From: Sanghuangporus weigelae
Taxonomy: Eukaryota; Basidiomycota; Agaricomycetes; Hymenochaetales; Hymenochaetaceae
Assembly (NCBI GenBank): GCA_033182465.1
Contig: CP137330.1
Location: 1,054,001 to 1,118,000 of the forward strand
DNA: 64,000 nt
Reading direction: 5' to 3'
Both the position numbers and the translations under genes were made by a program. Shown here piece after piece: positions 47,077 to 59,420 of this stretch. How positions within the stretch are numbered: position 1 is the first letter of the stretch; each line of letters opens with the position of its first letter. Under the pieces are notes generated by a model, which saw only the letters and a list, made by a program, of their open reading frames with translations, did not search any database and had not been told where the DNA came from.

Positions 47077-48689
47077 ATGCCGCGCATTCTTCGCGCACGC
47101 GAACGCGAGTCGTCGCCGACGCGTGCGGACAGCGGCGGCGGCACGGATCCAACATCCTCTCCGTCGCGTCCTCGTCGAAACCTCAAGCGTACCGCGTCTC
47201 AAGCTCTGCCGCCGACCCCGCCCCGTACAGTCAAACGAGAGAAGAAATCTCGCGTTGCAAGGCATGCACTCAATGGCTCGTCGAAGACAAAGTCTCCGAC
47301 GCACGGGTGCTCACGTGGCGTTAGGCTCGAAAGACGGTTAAAGCGAATTGCTGAAGAAGAGGAGGAAGAACAAGAGAAAGAAGAAGTCTCATTAGGTGCC
47401 GCAGCAGTGATTGGGCGCCGACTGGATTTTGGTCCTGCTGCCAAACGGCGTAAGCTGGAACTGGATGCAAGGTTAGAAGCTTTGCTGGGCGATGATGCCG
47501 AAAATCCATTCTGGGACGGGCCGACCAAACCTAAAATGACCAACGCGTCGAAAGACGATGTCAAAAAAGGTGGCGACAACGAAGAGGATGCCGAGAAACG
47601 CGGGAGGACCGAAAAAGGTGGTTGCACTAAACGTGACGGTAGCGATAAATCTGTCCGGATCCGTTCCCCATCTCCTCCTCTGTTATCGTTCCGTGGCAAG
47701 GCTCCAGTCTCTCCCCCTCCGTCGAACAGGCGGAAGAAGAAAGTTCGCGGCAAGGCCACTATCGACACGGTCATTGAGGAAGAGGCGGTAGCGACGGAGC
47801 CACCTGTGACTTCGACACACGAACTCCCTTCTGATTCAGTAGAGGAGCCATCCTCCAAGCCGTGTCTAGAAGTGCTCCCCGAATCTTCGGATGAACTATC
47901 GGCCAAGCCAATGCTCGAACCCTCCGAGCAAACTGAAGTGGTGCTCGACAAACCAGTTGTCGACCGGGTTCCTGGGCCTTCGGACGAATCATCAACTGAA
48001 CCAATAATCAAGAGCTCTTCCGAGACAACAGAAGTGTCCGTGAAACCGAGTTTAAGACGACTGCCCGAACCAATTGAGGATCCCTTTGCTGAACCGGAAG
48101 GCGATCTTTCCTCTGTCGACTCGCCGCCTATGCCGAGCACGCCGAAGAAGGGCAAGAAGCGGATGGACTCTCCTATACGAGACTCTCCGAACAACCCCTT
48201 CCTAGATGATTCGCCTGCATCGCTGTCTGGCGAGCCTGTGGAACCGCGTACACCAACGATTCCTGCTGAGAAACCCACCATCGCTTATGTTTTGTATGTT
48301 CCTCGTTTATTTGCACAGCAAAGGTGGTAATTAACATGTTATTGTCTCTTCCTTAAAAATACAGCCGGGGTGTACGCGCCAAATTTGCCAACCCGATGTA
48401 CAACCTCCCATCAGAAGTATATGAACGCTCACTTCTTCCCGTTGAACATCCCGATTACTCTCCCAACCCTCTCTGTCCCCCCAAGGTTCTCTTCCCGAAA
48501 TCACGGAGGCGCCAGGCGTCACCCTCACCTACACGACACAAGGGCAAAAACAATAAAGTAGACACCCGGTCGACCAATGCCACAACGTCAGCGGCACCAT
48601 CCGCCGGCCTCGCTGCTGGTAATGGGTGGGACGATAGCGATGATGAAGCGGAGTTGCACGTTACTCCGCCTAAGAGACTCTTCCAGTAG
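47077..48689 (+). CDS. Disordered, probably nuclear protein with conserved C-terminal motif
   Basis: Two exons (47077-48293, 48365-48689) give 513 aa. The start MPRILRARERESSPTRADSG was chosen; an in-frame ATG at 46969 adds 36 unremarkable residues. The protein is almost wholly disordered: basic N-terminus (RRNLKRTASQALPPTPPRTV, KREKKSRVARHALNGS), Glu-rich run, then acidic Ser/Pro stretches with degenerate repeats of the type PxSDELSxKPxLEP. Two conserved-looking elements stand out: NPFWDGP / NPFLDD, and IAYVFRGVRAKFANPMYNLP, which is formed across the single intron, followed by YERSLLPVEHPDYSPNPLCP. A similar YVFRG..FANP motif is, to my memory, present in uncharacterised fungal proteins. Function not known. 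Confidence 0.72.
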
Positions 48690-49735
48690 TCGAAGCCCTT
48701 GTGGACTTGCTGTTGCTCCTTTAGTAGTGTAAGTTTGGTCCGTGGTTCTGACCAACAAATATCTGATTGACGTTCTCAGATTGTCTACACTACATGTTGA
48801 GGTCTTCGCCTATCGATGCGTTATGGACGATGAGCACACTTCTTAGTTCACATATGTTTTCAATTCCATCTGGGCGCGCAACATGTAACCTGACTAGCAA
48901 TCCCGAAGTCTAATCCCAAGCGCCTTGCATGCATCCCATTACTTATCCTATTTTCACGCTCTGCCGACGCGGTACCTCCTACTTTCCCACTCTCGCTCTT
49001 TCAAACTGTCCTTTCTCTGCACATCGGTCATTGACTTATCAACGTTTTCTTGTTTGTCATCTTTGTCATCGATTTGTCGAAAGCTTGATTTTCCCGCCTC
49101 CTTTTTGCCTGCTTGGATCAGCCGCGTACCGCGTACCTGCTCATTTGTCCTTAACATCTTCCATTTAATCCGTCCATCAGTCCATGATCTTAATTTCAAT
49201 GTTCAAATTGTCATGTCCCTTTTTTCTGCTTGTTTATTATGTTGACTGCTTTTGATCGGAAAAGAGAATAGAAATACACATTATGCTGTCCCCGTGCATC
49301 CTATCGTATCGAAATCAAGGCGATGCTGATCCATGACAACGGAGTTGTACAGTATATTTTAAAGCCGGTGTTTGAGACCAAGCTCGGTGCTCGTCGCGAA
49401 GAATTCCGGGGCTACAAGTAGTAGTGTAATACATGGGAAGAGGTCAGCAGCGTCGTATAGACCAACTAAGAATAATCGACATAAGTGATGCGTTAGAAGA
49501 ATGTAAAAACATACATTAAGTACACCGAACCGTATGATTATAGACCCATATGCGTGTAGAGAAGAAACAAAAGAAAAGCCTGAAGACAGGACAGCATAAA
49601 GATAACAGTGAACAGCATAGTGAGAAGAAGAAAGAACGGGATGACGTAGCAATGAAAAAATTACAAGATTGTAGAAGAGGTTACTTAGCAAGTAAAGTAG
49701 AGAAACGGTAACTCAAGAACACCTTTAGGCATCAA
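48690..49735. other. Intergenic between convergent genes
   Basis: ORFs up to 110 codons on both strands overlap each other and have no domains. The stretch holds the 3' ends of the genes on both sides. Confidence 0.4.
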
Positions 49736-52700
49736 CTAGCATCGTATTTTCGTTACCATCATAGGCACGCCATCGGGAGCGTCCAGACGTTCCTCTGTAA
49801 TGGTCACATCCTGGTCCATCTGCACAACTCCAGCCTTTTTGTCCTGCGTCTCCTTATGAAGCTCTTCAGGACTGGGCGCTAGCTGCAATACGTCAGGTAC
49901 CGATTTAGCGGCCGGTATCGGATTCCCAGAAGGCGCTGATGCATCCGATATAGAACTTTCGTTCATGCGCTTTTCCCGAGGCCTGTCGACAGGTCCGGGC
50001 AAATCTACTCTTGGTCCAAGCTGTAAAACATCCGGGACTGGCTTGGCTTGAAACGCTACCTCCATCAATTCCACAGTAGAGTTGTCTCGGTCAATACTCG
50101 TTTTGTCCCTCTCGAGAAGTATATCTTTCCTTGGCCCAAGTTGGAGTACTGTCGACGCGTCTGCCGCAGTATTCTCCTGCCTCTCTATATGCGGTGATAC
50201 CTGGATGTCCGGCGTGTGTTGAGATACAAAGCACCCTGTTTCCTTAGGCGAAACAATTGATTTTATCGCGTTGGTCTCGGTCGTTATCCCGCCGTTTGCA
50301 ACAACGGGCTTTACGGGTGTCGGCACCGCAACCCGACTAGATCCTGGAGCTTTTGCTAAATCGGGTCTTGCAAGACTACCTGTCTGGGAGCTTCCGAAGC
50401 CGTTAGCCACGCTAGCACCCTGTGGAGGGCTTAAGGAGTGCATATGTGGTACTCCGTCGGCCTTCGTTGACCCTACAGGCGGTACGGGAGGAGTTCTCGG
50501 AAGGGACAAGGGCGAGACTGTTCTGGCTACATGCCTAGACGTGTGTGAAATAGGGACGAGAACGGGGCGAGGAAGTAGGTGCGGTAGCATCGATGGTGCT
50601 GGAACCACAAATGGTATGGATCTTTGGGAGCTGCCATTCTTCGGTGATGCAGATTTAGTAGGCACACCATCCTTGGACACTGGGAAACCATGCCGGACCA
50701 TATGGGGTGCATAAGGGGTACGATAGAAAGGCAGCGGAACGGTGGTGAAAGGCGCTGCCATAATCGGGGGCGAAGCCGAAACTGGCTTCTTCAAGTCCAC
50801 ATTAGCGGACGTAGATGATGTGTTTGCCTTCAAATCGGCTTTATTAGCACGCAATGCAGCCAAGGGAGTCGGAACAGACATTTTCGGAGCACTGGCAGCA
50901 TTCGGCGCACCGTTCGTGCTCGGGTTCTCTAAACGACTCATTGGAGGTTGATCTGACCCTAGCGATGTAGATATTTTCCCAGTAGAAGGTACGAGGTTGT
51001 CCACGTTAAACTGCTCATCGTCATCGTCGTCATCAGAAGTGACTATCTGTCCCCAGTCGACTGGCTTGAGTGGCGGAGGTTCGAAATTGACTTCCTTTTC
51101 CTCCAGACGCTTTCGAGCATTGTACGGCATGAGCTCTTCTGCTACATTCTCGACGACAGACAGCACTCCATTGGTTTCAGCTTCTGTATCATGCTTCTTT
51201 GCCCAGCTGCATGAAAGTAGAAAATAGCGAATAAAGATCAAGACAAAGCAGAAAAAAGACAAGGGATGAACATACCCTGTTCTTTGCTCGCAGATGCCCG
51301 CATGCTTCAGCCAATTCTGCGGACTGTATGAGACGTCACGGCGCATCTGGATCCAACGATCACACATTCTGCAGAGGATCTTTTCTGGATGCACTATCTT
51401 CGTTCGTGGGTCGCTCTCAAGTTCCTGCTTACGTTCTTCCTCTGTCCGGTGCATGCGTTTACTAGGATCTTGTATCTTCACTTCGTGCTGGGAGAGAGAC
51501 ATTGGCGCCGGACTATTTAGTCTTGAATTGCCCGTCCGCGCGCGAAGGGTAGGCAGGTTCAGCACAGGCGGAGGCTGCTTCGTCGATGCTGCTACAGTTG
51601 CAGGTGGAAGCTTCGGTTCAGTAGGATTACCGTAGTCTGTGGAGGAAACCGTCGGCTCAAACTTTCCGATAAGACGCCCAAGCTCGATGAAACCGAAGTG
51701 TCCCGAGGTCCCATCGTATTCGAGATCTATAACCTCTAAAGCACTGAGCTCAGGCGGCTCCTCCGTGTACTCGGGAGTTGCGCCTTGCCAGCTAATGAAA
51801 GAAACGGGCGTCAAGAGAAGGAACAACCTCAAGTGGATATCAGACGTGCCTTGCTTTTCCTTTACAACGCTGGGCGTGTCGCAACCAATTCCCTGGAAGA
51901 AACCCTGTAGCCATATTGAGCCTGATCCAACTATCGCACATCTTGCAGAAAACACGGCCCGGCTCCACACCGCCCAGCCGAGGGTCAGCACGTAAACGAG
52001 CTTCTCGCTCTTCGTCGGAAACCTTACGCTGACCATGATTATGAAGCACTGTATCAGTGGATTCTGGTTCCTTCTTAACAGCTGCAAATGAAGAAACCTC
52101 CTCGTCGGGCGGCACATCCAATTGGGTAAGCCTGATCATATAGACATTAGGAGATAAAGAACTCTCATATGAAAAACGCAGTACGTACCCATGTCGTTTC
52201 TCACATTTCCTCTTGTGCTTAAACCAGTTATACGGAACATAGTCTTTCCCGTCGCGTAGTTTGATCCACTGGTTACAGATATCGCATAGGACACGATGTG
52301 CCTCGACTGCAGTGACACGGGGATCATTGAGAAGAAGTGCACGTCGCCTGAGGACGGTGGAGTTTCCAGTTCTCTCGGTGTCAGAATCATCAATGACCAT
52401 AGATGATGGTTCTCGCTTCTCAACAGGAGGTGCGGACGTCTGCTCAACTGGTACTGCACTGTACGATCGTTCAGGAGATCAACTAGAGCTAAGTTTGATA
52501 GAGATAAGGACGAACTTTGGTTTTTCGGCACACTTCTTGATATGAGCAAACCAGTTGTGCGGATCATACTCGGTCTTGTTCTGAAGCTTGACCCATTTAT
52601 CACACACACCGCAGCGAGCCCGATGTTTCTCGATTACTTTGATACGTGGATCTGCTTGTATCCGTGCTAGTCGCTCCGCAGGGGTCGTTCGCTTGCGTGA

Positions 52701-55700
52701 CCCTCCGTCAGACGAAATGGAAGGCTCCTCGATGACCTTAACTTCTGGAACTTCTACCTCTTCTTCCTTTACGAAGATCGATTCCTGGGCGGTACCTTGA
52801 AACCTGAGACTATGGCGAAGGAGTAGGTTACGTGAGCTCAACGTTAAAGACTAACAGATCTATCGCATGCACTCACTTCGTACGGATCAAACATCTTTCA
52901 ATATGCTTGTACCAATTATATGGTGCATATTCCATGAACTCGTTCAGCTTCAACCAATGTTGACACAATCTGCACCTGATACGATTCGGCTCCACTGCTT
53001 CGACGCGACTGTCTGCAAGAAGTTTCGCTCTTCGCTCCGCAGGAGTGCTCTTCGGTGGTTTGTTTACATGCGGAGGTGCGGAGACAATAAGTTGAACTTC
53101 TTCATCCCGGTTCGGCACTGCTTCGTCGACTGCGACTTTCGTACCATCGCTTACACCATCATCAGGTAACACTTGAGTAGAGGTGGATTGCTCTGTCGAA
53201 ACGGCAGCAGGTCCCGAGGCATCATTAACAGTAAGCGGTTTGATAGACCATGTCGAAGATCTGGGAAAACGAATGAACATAATATACTGACGAGGGATTT
53301 GCCAACTCACTTCCCAGCGACCTTATCACAGCTCGCAATATGTTTATACCAGTTCGAGAGTGAATAGTCTTTCTTCACGTGAAGGCCAACAACACGCTGG
53401 CAGAGCTTGCAAGTGACGCGTTGCGGCTCAATATTCTGACACCGACCGTCTCTCTCAAGAATGGTGCGACGTTCCTCGACTGAAGTCTCATCCTTTAATT
53501 TAGCAGAGGACGAAAATGCCGGCGGAGCAGTTAGGGGAACGGGGACCGATGGCCCTGAGGGTGGTCTATCTTCAACCTCTTCAGCCTTGATGGAACGCAG
53601 CGATCGGTTGGACTCAGATGGTTGAGCTCGAAGTCTCGTCAGTCGTGAAGAACCGTCATCCGTACCTCTGTCAAGCAAACAAGTTGTGTAAGGACAGCGT
53701 ATTGAGCTTCTAGATGGTAAATGTATTAACTTACGAATGACGTTGCTCACAAAGCGGGACGTGTTTTCTCCAATTCCAGATATCATAGTTTCGGTACAAC
53801 TGAAGTTTGATCCACTGTTTGCAAATGCGACAGAGCACCTGCTGTGGTTCGATAGCTTCAATTCGTGAGTCTGCCTGTAGATCACGCAGGCGTTCTTCAT
53901 CAGTTTTCATTGGTGATCGCTTCCCTAGCGAACTAGAAGACGCGGAGTTCGGGGCCAGCGCAACCGACCCATGCGCTTTCGGAGAGCTGGAACGACACAA
54001 TTATCATTTGAAAATAAGAGCTAAGTGGTAAGAGGAGATCACTCACGGTTTGGCTGCAACACGTAAACTACACCTCTCAGCGTGACGAATCCAGTTCGAC
54101 TCAACATATTCGACCTCCTTGTAAAGCTTGATCCACTTCTTGCACATATTACAAAACACCTCGTTCGGCAGAACCTGGCCGGCGCGTGTGTCGCTAAGGA
54201 GAGCTTGCTTCCGTTCCTCGGTAGTGCGTCCCTTTCGCCGTTTCATGCTTGTGGAAGCCGACCCGGATACTTCGTCATCTTCAACTTTCAATCCAGGTGG
54301 AGAATAGAACAAAAATTGATCTGAACCGCCAGGTTCAGGCTTGATCAAATCGATAACTTGACTAAGGCTAGTTCTAGAGTCCCTTGGATTGACATGTCAA
54401 ATCATTGGAAGTGACATAATACATACCTTTTCTGACTGCGCTTAGTGGAAGCAGAATCTCCAGCCATATCTGATACATGCTCAGAACGGTCTATCGACAG
54501 GTCTCTTTGCTCACATCGTGTCTCAGCTGCACGAGCTTTACCGAAGGATCGAGGTTTCGCTGAATGATCCGTTTCAGAAATTGCTGACACTGTGCGCCTC
54601 GATGCAAGATGCGACTCCGGTCGTAGCGTTTGCGAGATCGATATGCGCCTTCGAAGTTCACGAGCCCCTTGAGTAGATGGCTTACCAGACTGATATCCAG
54701 ATACGTTTCAGATAATAAGATTTTTGGAATGGATGAGAACTTACGTTAGGTGTACTGGAGCTCTCTCCGTTTTCCGGCCGGGATGACTGGTCAAAGAAGC
54801 TAGTACCTTCTCCAGGAGGTCCAGAGTCTGTATTTGAATCCTGAGCTCCGGCGGATTCAACCTTTACCCATCCGTTCCTAACTTCGCACTTTTCTGCATG
54901 CCGTAGCCAATTCCAAAGATCGTACTCCCGCGTGTTATGGAGTCTTACCCACTGTCCGCACATTTTACATAGTACAGAATGAGGTCCAGAATCCTCGCAA
55001 CGCACGTCGTTTTCGAGCTCGCGTCGTCGATCGTCAGTGGTCTTCGTTACTCGCTTTTGAGGAAGAAGCATGGCATCGACTTCCAATGGCTCGTTAGGGT
55101 CATCATCGGACATGTCGTCGTTATCATATTGAACATCCTCCGCAGGATCGGATGCACGAGTCGTTGAAATGGACACGGCAGGTGCAGCAGGCGCCGAAAT
55201 CGATTCTGGCGCCGGAAGCGGGCGATCGGGGTTAACCGAAGGGATCGTCAGAGTGAACGCTACCCCCGGGTCTGCTCGTATACGGGCCCTCCATCTATTG
55301 TAAAGTGGTTGATATAGTTCAGTAATCAGTGTCCGATCAAGAGTATAATAGTAAACTCGCCCTGAACGAGATTCGCATTTCTCAGCATGTGTCCTCCAAT
55401 TTGCAGGCGAGAAATCAGTGTGTTTGAAAAGCTTCACCCAGTGTCCGCACATCCTACAAAGCACCTGCTGTGGTTCAACCGCACTTATTCGATCGTCATT
55501 AAGGAGAACCAAAGCCCTCTCCTCTATCGTAGACTTGCTCTTGCGCCCACCCCTACCATGCCTCTTCTGCGATAACAATCGGCCCTCCTCAATTGAACTA
55601 CGAGAGTAAGAAAGTTTAAGACTCCAGTACACACATCCTTCATGAATTAATGGAACTCACTCTTCCTCTAGTTTAATCTTTTTCGATGGAGGCTGCTGAG

Positions 55701-55734
55701 CAATGTCATCCGGGCTGTCAAGACTGTTTTTCAT
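49736..55734 (-). CDS. Large protein with ten C-x2-C-x19-H-x3-C fingers
   Basis: A minus-strand multi-exon gene starts at 55734 (MKNSLDSPDDIAQQPPSKKI) and ends at 49736. Ten copies of one zinc-finger-like unit occur at roughly 55460, 54970, 54155, 53835, 53415, 52975, 52620, 52290, 51955 and 51375. Each reads [TAS]xEER(x)n...D.R...[VI]EP..[VI].C..C..W[IVL]KL, then Y....NW..H...C, with exact C-x2-C-x19-H-x3-C spacing. Examples are VLCRICKQWIKL and NWRKHVPLC. Most units end just before an intron, so roughly one exon encodes one finger. After the fingers comes a ~500-residue Pro/Ser-rich tail (DSDDDDDEQF-like acid run, then repeats of VPDVLQLGPR). The spacing fits a BED-like C2HC finger, so DNA or chromatin binding is inferred. 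Some splice sites remain uncertain. Confidence 0.75.
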
Positions 55735-56855
55735 CAGCACAGTCGGAGTGCCGCACAAGTATCAAACGAGATTAGTCGGGAGCCTCTACGAAGAGTATAT
55801 GGCAAAAAATGTGATAAATAGTATGCGAATGAGGGTCACTTCGCCGAAGTGGAAGAATAAGCCTGTAACGGTATGTAGGAGGGAGGTAGATGAATCAACA
55901 CAAGCTGATGCCTTCTCTTCGCCAAATCTTCAATGGGGGCGTGACGTGGTCTGAGTGACATGTTGTTATGATCTCATCACGCATTCAAAACCGTTGATTT
56001 GTTCTTGTTTACTGCATCTTAGCATCACCGAAATTTTCCGAAATATAAAAAGCTCCCTCAATAGCAAACGCGTCGTAACCAGCAACAAGAGATAAACGGT
56101 GGTGGCTCTTGTGAGTCCTCCAACTCACGGTTACGTAAACCGTTTCAATGCATGTACGTGCTGTTCGGTGTTCCAACTATCATGCGGACCAGTAGTATCC
56201 ACAGCATATATATTTTGATGCAAATATGCAGCATCCAGTAGGTGTATAATCGATAGCGAATTATTCATCAGCTTGATATCGGGTCAAACTATCGTTTGTC
56301 TTTCTGACTCGGTCATCGTACACTCAATGTCACTCATGATCAACTGAAGCGCCTTGCTGAATATCGACGAGTCACGCCCCACAGATCACGGAGGTAAGCA
56401 AATGGGTCATTTTGTAATGGTCAGCCTGAAGACCTGCTACTGGTATGACTCTTATCAACTCGCTTGCAGTCGGCCCGGAAGATCTTACTTTTGAATCGAA
56501 GCTATCCTTTTTGGCAAGGAATTTCATACCTGATAATTGGCCAGAAAACGAGCAGTTCATATGCAGAGCATCATCTAAAACTCTCAAACGGATTCTGCAT
56601 CTGCATATATCAACCGTTGATAGGCTCGCTTCAGTCTTTTCAGCATTTCTGCTGTAAAACACGGAGTATATCGATTCATATCCCCGATCACAAGCCTGAA
56701 CTACATATGGAATGTCACAAATCGCAAAATACGAACAGTTATTCAAAGAACGAATACAGTTGCAAGCGCAAAAACCAGGATCAGTCATTTTCCAACCGTC
56801 ACTTTGAGAACGTCCACAGCAGTATCGTCCAATCTCGTTGATGCTTCTCATTAGC
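55735..56855. other. Intergenic, finger-protein promoter to hydrophobin 3' end
   Basis: Contains the promoter of the finger gene on the minus strand. Small ORFs at 56372-56872 are antisense or random. Nothing else was recognised. Confidence 0.4.
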
Positions 56856-57345
56856 TCAGATGTCGATACCAACTGGAAGACATCCGATTGCGACTGCGCC
56901 TGGATAATAGTAAGTCATCTAACTCGTCTCTCAAACAAAGGCAAAGGCCACCGTGGCTAGTGTCCGTGCAGCAAACAGGGCTTGCATCACATCCCGAACT
57001 TTCAGTCCCAATAACCTAACGAAACGTTATAAATACCGTCATTTTCTGATGAGTTATTAAAGAATACTCACGGTAATCGGTGAGCAGCCGACTCCGACTG
57101 GAACATTGACATCCTGGATGACAACACCAATCGCACTCAGAATTGGAGCCATTGCTGTGGAGCCTGCGGGTGCGACGCTGCTGCAACACATCGCTTTGAT
57201 CGAAGTGTCGCACTACCGGAAGAAAATCAGTTAATATCGAAAAAAAGAAGACTGCTGTCTTCAACATGGTACCAACCTGGCTCAATGCAGGCGTGGCGAC
57301 CGCAAGAATAATGGCGAAGGCAAAGGAGGAGAACTTGGAGAACAT
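56856..57345 (-). CDS. Class I hydrophobin
   Basis: Four minus-strand exons (57345-57277, 57212-57072, 57015-56952, 56899-56856) give 105 aa. The signal peptide MFSKFSSFAFAIILAVATPA is encoded by exon 1. The eight-Cys hydrophobin pattern is complete: QCDTSIKAMCC, then VGVGCSPITV, SSGC, PVCC and IGCLPVGIDI at the C-terminus. Spacing fits class I, whose members self-assemble into amyloid-like rodlets that coat aerial hyphae and fruiting bodies. The last intron uses the weak donor GTGGCC. It is required to recover the eighth Cys; reading through gives a Cys-Leu-Cys-Leu tail without the usual end. The region between the third and fourth Cys is short. The gene is isolated, not in a hydrophobin cluster. 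Confidence 0.9.
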
Positions 57346-59420
57346 ATTCAGAGTGCTTAGAACGACGAGGGGGTCTGTCCGACTACTGAGAAAATCCCTG
57401 CATTCGCTCTTGATTTTATACCGAGAAGATAATGGTCTGTGCGTCGTACAGCAGATGCTTGACGTATCGTTGTTAAACTTGTTATCCTAGAACAACACTT
57501 CCACAATGAATCAAAATCGTTCAAGTGGGGCTCGAAATTACGAATTCTCAACCCTGGAAAATCATCGTCTCTTCTTACTATGAATGATCAAAGGAAGCGC
57601 ACTGGGAATCGCGATAAAATATGAAACTTCTATTAATTGAGCACGATGTATCTCGAAATCAAGCATAGACATTCACGCGCCTCGGAGACTTAAGGAAGTA
57701 GTGACACGTAGCATACAGGAAGATGGCCATAATCTTTGATCCAACTGAGTCGTCACCACAACTGAGCATTTTGTTTTCGTGTTTCAAGTCGCAGACCAGC
57801 TCGGGAAACAAGACTCCTTATCATGGTGAAGTCGAACAAATGACGTTGCCAAGCAGAGAGCTGACGATGAAAAAGTCTGGGTAGTCTCGAAAAGAGTACT
57901 TACCCACGCTGTTTTTGAACTATATGAGGTTTCTCAGGTCGGAGCTCGGGTGGAAAGCGGTAGCGATGTGCCGTGAAGCTCGTTGGTAACATATGTCTTC
58001 GGCAATATCAAGGTCCACGCATTACAGACACGTTCAATACTTCGACATTGACTCTCTTCAAATAGAAATCAGTGCCTTGGGGCTCTCGAGAAAAATAGCA
58101 TACTCAATGTACAATGGCGGCGACAAGAACTTGAAGGCGTGAACGATAACTTTAGTAAAGTCAAACAAGTTGAACCAGATCCGTGCGTAAGGAACGGGAA
58201 CATGGATCCGTAGACAGAAATCCAACTATGACATCAGTTTTACAGTAGCTATGATGTTATGATATGATGATTGCCTATGGTAGTCAGTTTCATCGAGGAA
58301 TCGTCATGAGCGACCGAAGGGACCATGAGACAGTAGAACAGAACTTGTTTGTGTCACAGTATGTAACGAATCACACTATTCGGTGATATCCGCGAACGTA
58401 CTGATCGTCATAGCGAAAAGAAAAAAAAACTACTAGTAGTACGCTTCTCGATTACTTCCACATCAATGGAATGCAGCTGCAGTTGCGTCAAGGTGATTTG
58501 ACCTTCGTCATTGTCTATTGATCTTTCTGGTGAGGCTTTCAACCCACTGGAGATGCTTAAGAATGTCGCAGCTTCTCTAAGCCTGCTGCTCAAGTTAGCG
58601 AACCGAACCGTCGAAAAGATTTATAGTCTCACTTGCTAGCGAGCTCTGCACCTGGAGCTAGAAAATTTGCTTTTTTATCTTTGGAAGATGTTCTTCATCT
58701 ATGCACTCTTGAATCTCATCTCTGAATGCGACGCTGGATTTACCCGACACAGAAGTAGCGCTGTACCAGAAGACAATGAGGTGAGTCTATTTAGAATGAG
58801 TTCCATTAATCTCGAACACATGCTACTAATTTTATTTCTTCGTTTTGGGGTTGCATAATTCAGGGCCATAATACCAGATCAAAGCGCAAAAATATGAAAC
58901 GTGACGTTTCTTTGTGCGAATATATTTGATACCCTAGGGCGCAGCGATACATTTGACAAGCGCAAAACGAAGTCACCTGCGTACACCAATATATGCATAT
59001 ACGCCGCTTTGCAGGGAAAATTGTCCGGAACACAGACCGATCTGCCCGGAGGAAGCTGAGCTTCTGAAGCCTTGACATTGGCCCTATTGTCACTTTTCAA
59101 GCGCTCCATTTTTTGTCAAGGTTACTAAACTACAACGGCATGGCCCACAGGGTCCCTTGGCCGCAGTACCTGTGTTGCGACCAAATCCTCGGGCGGAGAT
59201 CTCCTTACTAGGCGACGCGTCTAAGATCTGCATCAGTGTGGTTTGGCTGTTTTTTGAAAGAGAGACATTCAGCTTTAACACACTGTTGGGTTTATGCTTT
59301 CTGCGGCTTGACAAATCCGTAGTATTTAAGCCGCCACTTTGAACCTCAACCACCGACATCGCTCTCTTCTTTCCTCCACATCCACTTGTATTTTCTTCTT
59401 CGCTACTATCGATCCTCCTC
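57346..59420. other. Long intergenic region upstream of the hydrophobin and TF genes
   Basis: About 2 kb with only short ORFs. The two flanking genes diverge from here, so both promoters are included. No transposon ends or domain fragments were recognised. Poly-A/T tracts occur near 58418. Confidence 0.45.

Noticed and set aside
47199-48281. 360-codon minus-strand ORF
   Set aside because: It lies fully antisense to the disordered nuclear-protein gene; its Ser/Gly-rich translation mirrors the other strand's codon bias and it has no domain.
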